64,000 nt of DNA from Herbiconiux sp. A18JL235 (GCF_040939305.1 NZ_CP162511.1:1426001-1490000), one strand, 5' to 3'. Shown: positions 32,325-40,682, numbered from the stretch's first letter. A program made the numbers and translations. The notes: a model not told the origin generated them from the sequence alone.

Positions 32325-33673
32325 GATGCCGGCTTCCGGTCCCGCGGGGGCACGCTGAGCTCGAGCCCCACTCCCGTCATCGCGTCGAGGAACGCGGGGT
32401 AGGAGATGCGGTACGCATGCGGATAGGTGAGGCGCGACGTCCCCGAAGCCCGGGTCGCCGCGACCGCGAGCGACATGAGCACGCGGTGGTCGTTGAACGA
32501 CGACATCGGCGCCCCGACGAGCGAGTCGACCCCGGTGACGACGAGTTCCGACCCGCGGTCGTCGAGCCGGCCGCCGAGCTTGACGAGCTGGAGCATCGCG
32601 TTCACCCGGTCACTCTCCTTGAGCCTCACATGGGCGACGTTGTGGAAGCGGGAGGTGCCGTCGGCGAAGCTCGCGAGTGCCGAGACCACAGGCAGCAGAT
32701 CGGGGATGGGCTGGAAGTCGAGGTCGATCGGGGCGAGCGTCAGCCCGTCGTGGCGCACGCGCACGAATCCGGTCGGCTCGTCGCGCTGGAGGGTGAGACC
32801 CATCGTCCGCACGATGTCGAGGAACTCGGCCTCGGGGTGGTCGGTCTCCTGCGACGCGCGCGCGTGCAACCCGCGGAACAGCACGTCGGAGGGGTGCAAC
32901 GCCGTCGCGGCGAGCCCGAAGGCCGCCGAGCCGATGTCGGGCGGCACCACGTACTCGGCCGGCCGGGCGGTCTGGCCGGGCTTCACGGTGTACCGACGCC
33001 AGTCGTCGGAGACCTCGACCTCGAGCCCGAAGTGCCGCATCATGCGCACCGTCAGGTCGACGTACGGCTGCTCGTTGAGCTCGCCCAGCACCTCGATGGT
33101 GGTCTCGCGCCGCGCGAACGGAGCGAGCAGCAGCAGGCCCGAGAGCCACTGCGAGAGCGTGCCGGGAATGGCGACGTGCCCTCCCTCGGGTCCGCCCGGC
33201 TGCACGACGATCGGCGGGCAGTCGTCGGTCGACTCGTAGCGCACCCCGAGAGTGCCGAGCGCGTCGAGCAGCGCCTTGATGGGCCGGCGCCTGAAGTACT
33301 TCATGCCGGTGAGGGTGATCGGCCGGTCGGCGAGCGAGGCGAGACCCGTCATGAAATAGAGCGTGGTGCCCGAGGAACCGACGTTCAGCAACCCCTCGGC
33401 CGAGTTCGAGCCGTGATCGACCAGCGGCTCCCGCGTGGAGTACGGCCCGCCGTCGACCACGTAGCTGTCGCCCACGATCTCGATCCGCGTGCCGAGAGCC
33501 CTCAGCACCCCGATCGTCCACACCACCTGCCGGGTTTCGGAGAGACCGCGGATGACGCTCCGCCCCGGCGCCAGCGACGCCAGCACCAGGGCACGGTGCA
33601 GGTGGTACTTCGACACCGGCACGGTGAGTTCCCCCGCGATCGCGCCCTGCGACCCGCCCACGACCAGCTGCAC
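32321..33673 (-). CDS. EPSP-synthase-like enolpyruvyltransferase family protein (divergent AroA paralogue)
   Basis: A 450-residue inside-out alpha/beta barrel of the EPSPS family. Recognisable sites: Lys22 in VPVSKYHLHR, SGTT at 101-104, RRPI at 129-132, SQ at 174-175, Asp325 in PIPDLLP, Lys352-Glu353 and Arg356 in RLKESDR, and His396-Arg397 in NDHR. Departures from AroA, by eye alignment: Tyr23 for the Ser after the catalytic Lys, SGTTLY for SGTTxR, Leu173 for the first Ser of SSQ, and Arg422 for the C-terminal PEP-binding Lys. It starts at GTG 33673 and overlaps the CoA-ligase start by 4 bp. Leading a catabolic/anabolic acyl-CoA operon, it probably acts on shikimate in a non-canonical way, as in cyclohexanecarboxyl-CoA clusters. 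It is unlikely to be the housekeeping AroA. Confidence 0.82.
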   Translation of the reverse strand: MQLVVGGSQGAIAGELTVPVSKYHLHRALVLASLAPGRSVIRGLSETRQVVWTIGVLRALGTRIEIVGDSYVVDGGPYSTREPLVDHGSNSAEGLLNVGSSGTTLYFMTGLASLADRPITLTGMKYFRRRPIKALLDALGTLGVRYESTDDCPPIVVQPGGPEGGHVAIPGTLSQWLSGLLLLAPFARRETTIEVLGELNEQPYVDLTVRMMRHFGLEVEVSDDWRRYTVKPGQTARPAEYVVPPDIGSAAFGLAATALHPSDVLFRGLHARASQETDHPEAEFLDIVRTMGLTLQRDEPTGFVRVRHDGLTLAPIDLDFQPIPDLLPVVSALASFADGTSRFHNVAHVRLKESDRVNAMLQLVKLGGRLDDRGSELVVTGVDSLVGAPMSSFNDHRVLMSLAVAATRASGTSRLTYPHAYRISYPAFLDAMTGVGLELSVPPRDRKPAS

Positions 33674-33783
33674 TTCCTACCCCCATACGGTTCCCGGGCT
33701 CCGCTCAGGGAGACCACAGGCTTCGACCAAGGTTTGCGTGACCATCTTGCCATCCCGCCGGAGCACGGATGCGCGCAGAGGCC

Positions 33784-34629
33784 TCAGAGCACGGTGCGCA
33801 CGATGGGTCGGTCGGTGCCCGCCACCCTGATGTCGACCGAGCGGATGTCGGCGGTGGCGATGCTCGTCGAGGCCGACAGGTTGCCCGCATCCTCGCCGTA
33901 CGCCGTCCAGCTCGCGACCGTCGTCTCGGCGCCGGCGCGATCGGTGACGACGAGATCGTAGGTGACACCGTCCTCCCGCGAGTCCGCCGTGGCCTCCACC
34001 CACTTCTCCTGGTAGCTGCAGTCCCAGTCGAAGCGGGTGCCCCACCCCTTCTCGGTGACGAGCAGCTCGGCGTCGATCCAGCCGGGCTCCACCTGCGCCA
34101 TGGCGCGGAGCGCGGTCGCGGGAGCGGTCCCCGCCGTTCCGGGTTCGGTGGCCTGTTCGGTGGCGGGCTCGGTGGCGGCGACCGGTGGTTGAGCATCCGT
34201 CTGCCCGATGGTCGCGATGGCCCAGCCGCCGCCGACACCCGCGAGCGCGAGCACGAACCCGGTGCCGGCGACGAGCGCGACGACCCGGCGCCGGGCCCGG
34301 CTCCGTCGGCGGCCCACCGAGCGGGCGAGAGCGCGCACCGGGGAGGGCTGGTGGCCGGCACCCTCGTCGCCGCCGTGCGACGTTCCGAGGCCGGCGAGGT
34401 CGGCGTCGGCCCCGGCACGTGCGGCCTCGGTGTCGTCACCGAGGAGCGCCGTCGCCTCGTCGGCCGACAGCCGGGAGAGGATGCCGGGCATGCCGGCGAG
34501 CTCGCCCACGGCGGCAGCGCAGGGCGGGCACTCGGTGAGGTGGTCTTCGTAGGCGCGGCGCTCGTCGGCGGAGAGCATGCCGAGCACGTAGGCGGCGTCC
34601 CAGTCGCGGAACGGATCGGGTGCGTTCAC
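33784..34629 (-). CDS. anti-sigma factor (RskA-type) with zinc-finger domain
   Basis: A 281-residue single-pass membrane protein. The N-terminal anti-sigma domain contains YEDHLTECPPCAAAVGEL (His-x3-Cys-x2-Cys zinc motif, residues 28-46). One transmembrane helix (about 115-140) follows an Arg-rich stop region, then a Thr/Glu/Pro-rich linker and a periplasmic RskA-like domain with AQVEPGWIDAELLVTEKGWGT. GTG 34629 overlaps the sigma-factor stop (GTGA), giving stoichiometric coupled translation. It should hold the sigma factor inactive at the membrane until proteolysed under a cell-envelope signal. Confidence 0.88.
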   Translation of the reverse strand: MNAPDPFRDWDAAYVLGMLSADERRAYEDHLTECPPCAAAVGELAGMPGILSRLSADEATALLGDDTEAARAGADADLAGLGTSHGGDEGAGHQPSPVRALARSVGRRRSRARRRVVALVAGTGFVLALAGVGGGWAIATIGQTDAQPPVAATEPATEQATEPGTAGTAPATALRAMAQVEPGWIDAELLVTEKGWGTRFDWDCSYQEKWVEATADSREDGVTYDLVVTDRAGAETTVASWTAYGEDAGNLSASTSIATADIRSVDIRVAGTDRPIVRTVL

Positions 34630-35132
34630 CGGGTCACCCCTCTTTCCTGCAGGGCCAGGCGCAGAGCACGCAAGGCGTAGTGCGCGCGCGAGCGCACGGT
34701 GCCGACGGGAACGCTCTCCTGCGCGGCGATCTCTACGGCGGTGTGCCCGAGATAGTACGAGTTGACGATCGTCGACCGGTGCTCGGGCGAGAGCGCGAGC
34801 AGCGCATCCGACAGCAGCCAGCGGTCGAGCACCGCGTCGGTCTCGTCGTGAACCGGCCGCTCCGGAAGCTCGTCGGTGCTGAACTCGCGGTTGTGCCGGG
34901 CGCTCCTGCGGTCGTCGATGACGAGGTTGCGGGTGACCGTGTAGAGCCAGGAGCGCACCGCCTCGTCGTCCTGCTCCAGCACGGAGGGCTTCTTCCAGGC
35001 GCGCAGCAGAGCCTCCTGCACCAGGTCTTGGGCGAGCTCGGGGTCGTGGGTGAGCCGCAGCGCGTAGCGCAGCAGCGCCGGCCCGTGCGCATCGTGGATG
35101 GCGCGGAGGAGCGCTGCCTGGTCGTCGGACAC
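34626..35132 (-). CDS. ECF RNA polymerase sigma factor
   Basis: A 168-residue sigma-70 family protein. Region 2 covers residues about 15-80 (ELAQDLVQEALLRAWKKP, VRSWLYTVTRNLVIDDRR); region 4 covers 110-160 (LSPEHRSTIVNSYYLGHTAVEIAAQ, GTVRSRAHYALRAL). The pairing with an RskA-type anti-sigma and the motifs resemble SigK/SigL of mycobacteria. GTG 35132 follows GGAGGGAGGACGAG. A TGAACG-N16-CGTTGT element upstream (35173-35200) looks like a promoter for its own holoenzyme, which implies positive autoregulation. Confidence 0.9.
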   Translation of the reverse strand: MSDDQAALLRAIHDAHGPALLRYALRLTHDPELAQDLVQEALLRAWKKPSVLEQDDEAVRSWLYTVTRNLVIDDRRSARHNREFSTDELPERPVHDETDAVLDRWLLSDALLALSPEHRSTIVNSYYLGHTAVEIAAQESVPVGTVRSRAHYALRALRLALQERGVTR

Positions 35133-35172
35133 CTCGTCCTCCCTCCGCCTCGCGCACACCGCTTCACCCGGT

Positions 35173-35200
35173 ACAACGAACGACCCGGTCCGAACGTTCA
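35173..35200 (-). promoter_or_regulatory. putative ECF-sigma autoregulatory promoter
   Basis: On the minus strand, TGAACG (35195-35200), a 16-nt spacer and CGTTGT (35173-35178) fit the TGAAC...CGT pattern of SigL/SigK-type ECF promoters. It is about 40 bp upstream of the sigma gene's GTG. Confidence 0.6.
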
Positions 35201-35230
35201 GGCCGAGGGCCGAATCGTCGCACCGGATCG

Positions 35231-36907
35231 TCAGGGGGTGTGGAACACGCCCGCCGCCGCATCCGCGGGCGCCTGCTGCTTCATCACGAAGTGCTGCTTC
35301 TTGCCTGTCGCCGTGTAGGGGAGCTCGTCGACGAAGGCGTAGCGGCGCGGCCGCTTGAAGCGGGCGAGCGTCACGCTCTCGCGGCAGTGGCGGTCGAGTT
35401 CGGCCGCGGCGGCGACGGCGTCGGCCAGGCGCCCCTCGCGCGGCTTCACGTACGCCACCACCACTTCGCCCCACTCCGGGTCGGCGAGTCCGGTGACGAT
35501 GCTGTCGGCGACGTCGGCATGCGCGGCCAGCGCCTCCTCGACCTGCACCGGATGCACGTTCTCGCCCCCGGAGATGATCATGTCGTCCTTGCGGCCGATG
35601 ATCGTCACGATCTCGTCGTCGTTCCAGGTGGCGAGATCGCCTGGGTACATCCAGCCGTCGCGGAACTTCTTCGCCTGCTCCTCGGGGTTGTCGACGTAGC
35701 CGTACCCGCTCTTCACACTCCTCATGATCACCTCGCCGACCTCGGTGCCGTCCTTCGCGACCAGGTCGTCGGGGTCGGCGAAGCGGTCGTCGTAGACCTT
35801 CACCACCGCCACGTCGTCGTCGAGGCACGCGCGCCCTGCGGCGCCGGCCGCCTCGGGCAGGTCTTCGGGGCGGAGGTAGGTGTTCCAGAACGCCTCGGTG
35901 GTGCCGTAGCCGTTCGCGATGCGTCGGGTGAGCGTGCTCTGGTAGCGCAGCGCCGCGGCGCGGTCGAGCGGGGCGCCCATCGTCACGATCCCCGAGAGGG
36001 AGCTCAGGTCGCGCGGTGACGCCTCCTGCACATCCGCGAGGCGTTCGAGGTTGGTGGGGGCGCCGATGACGTAGCTGAGCCGATGCCGCTCGATGAGGTC
36101 GAGCACGAGACCGGGCTCGAACTGGGGGAGCGTCACCACCTCCGACCCGACGTAGAAGGCGGTGTTCGGGCCGGCGCAGTAGTTGCCGCCGCGGTGGAAC
36201 CAGGGAGACATGTTCATCGTCTTGTCGGTCGGCCCGAGCGGGAAGTGCATGATGGCGTCGTGGGCGCTCAAGGTCTCGTTGAGGCTGGTGAGCGGAACCG
36301 CCTTCGGCATGCCGGTGGTGCCGGAGGTGTAGAGCCGTGAGGTCTCGTCCCACACGGTCGCCCCCGCGGGGGCGTGGAAGCTCGGTGCCCCTTCGACGAG
36401 CAGCTCGGCGAAGGGGACGGTGCCGGGGAGGAGCCCGGCGCCATCGGGGTCGCCGACCGCCACGAGCACGTCGGGTGTGTGCTCGGCGAGCTCGAGTGCG
36501 GTGCGCACCTGCTCGGCGAGCGCGGTCTCGTAGACGAAGATCTTCGGCCGCGACTGGTCGAGGATGTGCGCCGTCTCGGCCGGCGCCAGTCTGAAGTTCA
36601 TGGGTGAGGAGACCGCCCGGAGGCCCTGGGCGGCCACGTAGAGGAAGGCGAACTCCGGGCGGTTGATGAGCTGGTAGCCCACCAGGTCGCCCACCCCGAC
36701 GCCGCGCTCGGCGAGCCCGGCGACGAGCGCTCCGGTCACCTCGCCGAGGCGCCGGTAGGTCCACGACTCGCCCGAGACGGAGTCGGTGATGGCGGTGCGG
36801 TTCGCGTAGCGGTGCACGTTGCGCTCCACCGCCGACGCCCAGGTGAAGTGCTGCTCGAACACCTCGCGGAAGGCGGAGGTGTCGTAGTCGGTGTTCGGAG
36901 TGCTCAT
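35231..36907 (-). CDS. acyl-CoA synthetase (AMP-forming; FadD/medium-chain type)
   Basis: A 558-residue ANL ligase. Motifs: LYTSGTTGMPKAVPLTS (P-loop; the Lys is retained), NGYGTTEAFWNTY (A5), DGWMYPGDLATWNDDEIVTIIGRKDDMIISGGENVHP (A7-A8 region) and the C-terminal catalytic Lys in YTATGKKQHF. It converts a carboxylic acid to acyl-CoA. ATG 36907 is preceded by GAGGAACG. It is separate from the five-gene operon and transcribed away from the FAD oxidoreductase at 37022; its substrate is not evident. The sigma factor gene lies 98 bp downstream on the same strand. Confidence 0.85.
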   Translation of the reverse strand: MSTPNTDYDTSAFREVFEQHFTWASAVERNVHRYANRTAITDSVSGESWTYRRLGEVTGALVAGLAERGVGVGDLVGYQLINRPEFAFLYVAAQGLRAVSSPMNFRLAPAETAHILDQSRPKIFVYETALAEQVRTALELAEHTPDVLVAVGDPDGAGLLPGTVPFAELLVEGAPSFHAPAGATVWDETSRLYTSGTTGMPKAVPLTSLNETLSAHDAIMHFPLGPTDKTMNMSPWFHRGGNYCAGPNTAFYVGSEVVTLPQFEPGLVLDLIERHRLSYVIGAPTNLERLADVQEASPRDLSSLSGIVTMGAPLDRAAALRYQSTLTRRIANGYGTTEAFWNTYLRPEDLPEAAGAAGRACLDDDVAVVKVYDDRFADPDDLVAKDGTEVGEVIMRSVKSGYGYVDNPEEQAKKFRDGWMYPGDLATWNDDEIVTIIGRKDDMIISGGENVHPVQVEEALAAHADVADSIVTGLADPEWGEVVVAYVKPREGRLADAVAAAAELDRHCRESVTLARFKRPRRYAFVDELPYTATGKKQHFVMKQQAPADAAAGVFHTP

Positions 36908-37021
36908 CGTTCCTCGTTCTCGTCCAGCCTGCATCCAGATATACAACCGTCAGGCGGCTCGGGGCCATTCCGAAACACCGGGTCGGGAACACCGGGCGCC
37001 GCGCCTGGCTAGTCTTTCGGC

Positions 37022-38530
37022 ATGGGCACGGATGCGGTCGACGTCGCGGTGGTGGGCAGCGGGCCGAACGGTCTCGCCGCCGCCGTGACGATGGCGCGGG
37101 CCGGCCTGTCGGTGCGGGTGTACGAAGCCGCGGCGACCCCGGGCGGCGGCGCGCGCACGGCCGAGCTCACCCTCCCGGGACACCTGCACGACGTGTGCTC
37201 GGCGGTGCACCCGATGGCGCTGACCTCCCCGTTCTTCACCGCGTTCGGGCTGCGCGAGCGGCTGGAGTTCGGAATCCCCGAGATCTCCTACGCCCACGTG
37301 CTGAGCGGCGGCAGGGCAGCGCTGGCCTACCAGGAGCTCGAGCGCACCGCCGAGGGTCTGGGCGTCGACGGACCTGCCTGGCAGCGCCTCGTCGGGCCTC
37401 TCGTGGCCAGACTCGACGCCGTGGTCGAGAGCGCGCTGTCGCCGATCGTCTCGGTGCCGAAGCATCCGGTCGCGATGGCGCAGCTCGGCCTCGCCGTGCT
37501 CGCCTCCACCCGGTCGCTGTCGGCGGGATTCCGCACCGAGAAGGCAGCGGCGCTCCTCGCCGGGGCGAGCGCTCACGCCATCCAGCCGGTGAGCTCCTTC
37601 GGCGGCCGCAGCGCGGGTGTGCTGCTCAGTGCCCTCGCCCACGGCAGCGGGGGCTGGCCGCTGCCGATCGGCGGGTCGCGAGCGATCGTCGGAGCGTTGC
37701 TGGCCGATCTCGAGGCGCACGGGGGAGAGGTGGTGACGGATGCGCGCATCCGTTCGCTGAGGGAACTGCCGCCGGCGCGGGCGGTGCTGCTCGACGTGAC
37801 CCCTCGGGCGCTCCTCGGAATGACGGGCGACGTGCTCCCGGCGCGGTACCGGCGGGCGCTCGAGCGCTTCCGCTACGGGGACGCCGCCTCGAAGGTCGAC
37901 TTCGTGCTCGACGGGCCGGTGCCCTGGGCGAATCCGGAGGTGGCCCGCTCGGGCACCGTGCACCTCGGTGGCAGCGCGGTCGAGATCGACCGGGCAGAGC
38001 GGCTGGTGGCCGCGGGCCGCCACCCTGAGCGCCCCTACGTGCTCGTCGCCCAGCCCGGGGTGGTCGACCGTGGGCGGGCCCCGGCGGGCCACGAGGTGCT
38101 CTGGGCGTACACGCACGTGCCGCGGGGGTCGCAGCGCGACATGACCGAGGTCGTCACGGCGCGCATCGAGGAGTACGCGCCGGGCTTCCGCGACCGGGTG
38201 GTGGCGTCGGCGGCGATCACCGCCAGGGGCTACGAGTCGTACGACGCGAACTACCCGGGCGGCGACATCTCCTCGGGCACGGCGAGCTTCGCCCAGCTGC
38301 TTGCGCGGCCGGTGCTCTCGCCCACGCCTTGGCGCACGCCGCTCTCCGGGGTGTACCTCTGTTCATCGAGCACGAGCCCGGGGCCCGGCGTGCACGGCAT
38401 GGCGGGGTACGGCGCGGCCCGGGCCGCCCTCCGCGACGTGTTCGGGGTGGCCGAGGCGCCCCGGCTCGGGCCTGCGGGGGCACCTCCACCACGATCTACA
38501 GGTCGAGCGAATCGCCCGGCTGCAGGTTGA
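37022..38530 (+). CDS. phytoene dehydrogenase-like FAD oxidoreductase
   Basis: A 502-residue FAD-dependent protein of the carotenoid desaturase/CrtO-like (COG1233) group. The N-terminal dinucleotide motif is [22 protein letters not shown] with an acidic end ([10 protein letters not shown]); the C-terminal FAD motif is [28 protein letters not shown] at 37010-37015 lies 6 nt before the ATG, so it is probably leaderless. The physiological substrate is unknown; no carotenoid genes are nearby. The last 12 codons run antisense into the convergent MBL gene, and this Pro/Arg-rich tail looks like read-through sequence without function. Confidence 0.8.
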   Translation: MGTDAVDVAVVGSGPNGLAAAVTMARAGLSVRVYEAAATPGGGARTAELTLPGHLHDVCSAVHPMALTSPFFTAFGLRERLEFGIPEISYAHVLSGGRAALAYQELERTAEGLGVDGPAWQRLVGPLVARLDAVVESALSPIVSVPKHPVAMAQLGLAVLASTRSLSAGFRTEKAAALLAGASAHAIQPVSSFGGRSAGVLLSALAHGSGGWPLPIGGSRAIVGALLADLEAHGGEVVTDARIRSLRELPPARAVLLDVTPRALLGMTGDVLPARYRRALERFRYGDAASKVDFVLDGPVPWANPEVARSGTVHLGGSAVEIDRAERLVAAGRHPERPYVLVAQPGVVDRGRAPAGHEVLWAYTHVPRGSQRDMTEVVTARIEEYAPGFRDRVVASAAITARGYESYDANYPGGDISSGTASFAQLLARPVLSPTPWRTPLSGVYLCSSSTSPGPGVHGMAGYGAARAALRDVFGVAEAPRLGPAGAPPPRSTGRANRPAAG

Positions 38531-39134
38531 CGTACTCGCCGCCGCCCTCCGCGGTGGCCCAGGCCAGGCGGTCGGCGGCCATCGACTTGCCGGCTACCGA
38601 GAGCACCATCTCGTGGGTGCCGAAAGCGCGCTTCGGTTTCACCTCGAGCACGTAGTCCATCGCCTCGGCGATCTTCATCCACGGAGCCCCCGCCGGCACG
38701 GCCAGCGTGTCGACCTCGACCCCCTCGGGCACGGCCCAGGAGTCGCCCGGATAGTAGAGCGTGTCGTTCACGAGCACGCCGACGTTGTCGATCACCGGGA
38801 TCGAGGAGTGGATGACGGCGTGCCGGCCGCCGAAGAAGCGCAACGAGAACGGCGCGACCTCCACCGTGTCACCCGGATCGACGCGGGTGACGGCGAAGTC
38901 CGAGGCGGCCCGCACCACACCCTCCGGCCCGTACAGCATCGCGTCGGGGGAGGCCTCGAGGATGCGACGCAGCTGGTCGGGGGTCCAGTGGTCGGGGTGC
39001 TCGTGGGTGATGACGACGGCGACGGTGTTCGCGGCATCGGTGATGGGGGTGGTGAACGAGCCGGGATCGACGAAGAGCTTTCTGCCCGACTGCTCGAGGA
39101 GGAGTGCGGCGTGCTCGAATTTCGTGAGTCTCAT
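38496..39134 (-). CDS. MBL-fold metallo-hydrolase (UlaG-like)
   Basis: A 212-residue metallo-beta-lactamase-fold protein. Metal ligands appear in ITHEHPDHW (HxHxDH), a His in GRHAVIHSS, an Asp in YYPGDSW and a His in FGTHEM. The compact size fits UlaG/YtnP-like hydrolases, which act on phosphodiester, lactone or other ester bonds; the substrate is undetermined. ATG 39134 is the first Met of the fold (MRLTKFEHAALLLE). Its 3' end overlaps the FAD oxidoreductase by 35 bp in the opposite direction. Confidence 0.82.
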   Translation of the reverse strand: MRLTKFEHAALLLEQSGRKLFVDPGSFTTPITDAANTVAVVITHEHPDHWTPDQLRRILEASPDAMLYGPEGVVRAASDFAVTRVDPGDTVEVAPFSLRFFGGRHAVIHSSIPVIDNVGVLVNDTLYYPGDSWAVPEGVEVDTLAVPAGAPWMKIAEAMDYVLEVKPKRAFGTHEMVLSVAGKSMAADRLAWATAEGGGEYVNLQPGDSLDL

Positions 39135-39245
39135 GATGTTCGACTCAACACCGCGCCGGGGCGTCGCGCAACGTGGGGCGCCGCGCGTCGGGCGTCGATG
39201 GCCCACGGCACCCTGCCCGAGATCGATGCGGGATAATCGACCGCT

Positions 39246-40163
39246 ATGGGCTCCCCTCCGAAGCGGATCGTCGTCGCGATCAACCCGAACGCGTCATTCG
39301 GCGCCACCCGCCACGTCGGGCCGGCGGTGGTGGCGGCGCTGCGAGCGGGCGGTCACGAGGTCGTGCCGCTCAGCGCCCCCGACTTCGACGGCCTGGTGCG
39401 CATCGCGCGCGAAGCGGTCTCCGACCGGGCGCGACCCGCCGACGCACTCGTGGTGGTGGGCGGTGACGGCATGGTGAACCTCGGCGTCAACCTCGTGGCG
39501 GGCACCCCGGTTCCGCTCGGCATCATCCCCGCCGGAACCGGCAACGACTTCGCGGGAGCGGTGGGGGTGCCGACGGGAGACATGGATGCGGCGATCGCCC
39601 ATCTGCTCGCCACCCTCGACACCGGCCCCCGCACCGTCGACGCGGCCAGGGTCTCGGGCGAGGCGCTCGCCGAACCGCGCTGGTTCGCGGGGGTGCTCTC
39701 GGCGGGGTTCGACGCCCGCGTCAACGAACGCGCCAACGGGATGCGCTTCCCGAAAGGCGCCTCCCGCTACGTGCTCGCGCTCGTCGCCGAGCTCATCACC
39801 CTGAAATCGCGCCGCTACCGGCTCGAGATCGACGGCGAGACCGTCGAGGTCGACTCGTGCCTGCTCGCGGTGGCGAACAACACCACCATCGGCGGCGGCA
39901 TGCGCATCGCCCCCGACGCCGAGCTCGACGACGGCCTGCTCGACGTCTTCATCGTGAAGCCGGTGTCGAGGCTGCGATTCATCAGGCTGTTCCCCAAAGT
40001 GTTCTCGGGAACCCATGTCGGTCTTCCCGTTGTGGAGTTCCGCCGAGGTCGTACGGTCTCGGTCGCTGCCGACGAGATCGTCGGGTACGCCGACGGCGAG
40101 CGGTTCGGCGAGCTTCCCCTGCTGGTCGAACTCGTGCCGGGCGCGTTGCGCGTGCTGGCCTGA
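39246..40163 (+). CDS. diacylglycerol/lipid kinase family protein
   Basis: A 305-residue member of the DagK/YegS/sphingosine kinase family. It has the nucleotide-binding VVGGDGMVNLGVNL motif (GGDG) near residue 75, PAGTGNDFAGAVG, and FSAGFDARVN with GASRYVLALV. The C-terminal all-beta half has VANNTTIGGGMRIAPDAELDDGLLD, the conserved GxxxxPxAxxxDG region. It phosphorylates a lipid such as diacylglycerol, probably to recycle it into phosphatidate for membrane or lipomannan synthesis. GATAAT (39232-39237) close upstream suggests a very short leader. Confidence 0.88.
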   Translation: MGSPPKRIVVAINPNASFGATRHVGPAVVAALRAGGHEVVPLSAPDFDGLVRIAREAVSDRARPADALVVVGGDGMVNLGVNLVAGTPVPLGIIPAGTGNDFAGAVGVPTGDMDAAIAHLLATLDTGPRTVDAARVSGEALAEPRWFAGVLSAGFDARVNERANGMRFPKGASRYVLALVAELITLKSRRYRLEIDGETVEVDSCLLAVANNTTIGGGMRIAPDAELDDGLLDVFIVKPVSRLRFIRLFPKVFSGTHVGLPVVEFRRGRTVSVAADEIVGYADGERFGELPLLVELVPGALRVLA

Positions 40164-40170
40164 GGTCGAT

Positions 40171-40200
40171 TTGGAATCGCCGGAGGCCCTGTGGCATACT
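40171..40200 (+). promoter_or_regulatory. tRNA-Glu promoter
   Basis: TTGGAA (40171-40176), an 18-nt spacer and CATACT (40195-40200) precede the tRNA by 17 nt. Confidence 0.65.
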
Positions 40201-40217
40201 CGTTAAGTTGCAAAAAC

Positions 40218-40290
40218 GGCCCCATCGTTTAGCGGCCTAGGACGTCGCCCTCTCACGGCGGTAACGCGGGTTCAAATCCCGCTGGGGTCA
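40218..40290 (+). tRNA. tRNA-Glu (anticodon CTC)
   Basis: A 73-nt cloverleaf: acceptor GGCCCCA pairs with TGGGGTC (one G-U), discriminator A at 40290. The anticodon stem TCGCC/GGCGG encloses the loop CTCTCAC with anticodon CTC, and the T-arm has the GGTTCAAATCC pattern. CCA is not encoded. It reads GAG codons, the dominant Glu codon in this GC-rich genome. It is a single tRNA with its own promoter and terminator. Confidence 0.97.
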
Positions 40291-40294
40291 CAAC

Positions 40295-40334
40295 ACGACA
40301 GAACCCCCGGTCTCGGCCGGGGGTTCTGTCGTTT
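40295..40334 (+). terminator. intrinsic terminator of the tRNA-Glu gene
   Basis: A 16-bp perfect stem (ACGACAGAACCCCCGG / CCGGGGGTTCTGTCGT) with a 6-nt loop ends in TTT and starts 5 nt after the tRNA. Confidence 0.9.
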
Positions 40335-40429
40335 CCGGGTATCGGCACGTCAGGCGCATCAGCGTTTCCGGGTATCGGCAGGTTCGGGGCATCGGCATGT
40401 TCGGGGCATCGGCGTTTCCGGGGGATCGG
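40331..40429. repeat. degenerate 16-18-bp tandem repeats downstream of the tRNA
   Basis: About six units of the type GTTTCCGGGTATCGGCA / GTTCGGGGCATCGGCA follow one another between the tRNA terminator and the small acidic-protein gene. They vary at several positions. Function unknown; a decayed repeat next to a tRNA gene. Confidence 0.7.
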
Positions 40430-40475
40430 TGCAGACTCGACAGGGAGACGCATCCGTCACCCAGAAGGAGCCACC

Positions 40476-40682
40476 ATGACCGACAGCAACGAGCCCGTCG
40501 ACCTCAGCGACATCGAATACCCCGACTACGCCGGGTACCCCGACGGTGAGGGCGTGGTCGGCAACGGCCCCACCACCGAGGCAGTGCCCTCCGGCGTCGA
40601 CCCGAGCGTCGCCGACGAGCCCGAGAACGACGACGCCGAGGTGGCGACCGACGATGACGACATCGTCGAGAACGACGGCTGA
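40476..40682 (+). CDS. small acidic hypothetical protein
   Basis: A 68-residue, very acidic, Pro/Asp/Glu-rich protein without predicted structure or membrane segment (it ends in DDDDIVENDG). AGAAGGAGCCACC before ATG 40476 is one of the best ribosome-binding sites in the window, so it is likely expressed. I do not recognise it. It is small enough to be a disordered, regulatory or cation-binding protein, but nothing in the sequence decides this. Confidence 0.7.
   Translation: MTDSNEPVDLSDIEYPDYAGYPDGEGVVGNGPTTEAVPSGVDPSVADEPENDDAEVATDDDDIVENDG

Noticed and set aside
32321..33673. Housekeeping aroA
   Set aside because: It is coupled to acyl-CoA genes and several substrate-site residues differ by eye; a paralogue is more likely, although the rest of the genome is not visible.
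40218..40290. tRNA-Glu as an integration site with a flanking island
   Set aside because: I found no duplicated 3' tRNA fragment and no integrase within the window.
40253..40453. 66-codon minus-strand frame across the tRNA and repeats
   Set aside because: It overlaps the tRNA antisense and encodes a repeat translation (PIPGNADAP).
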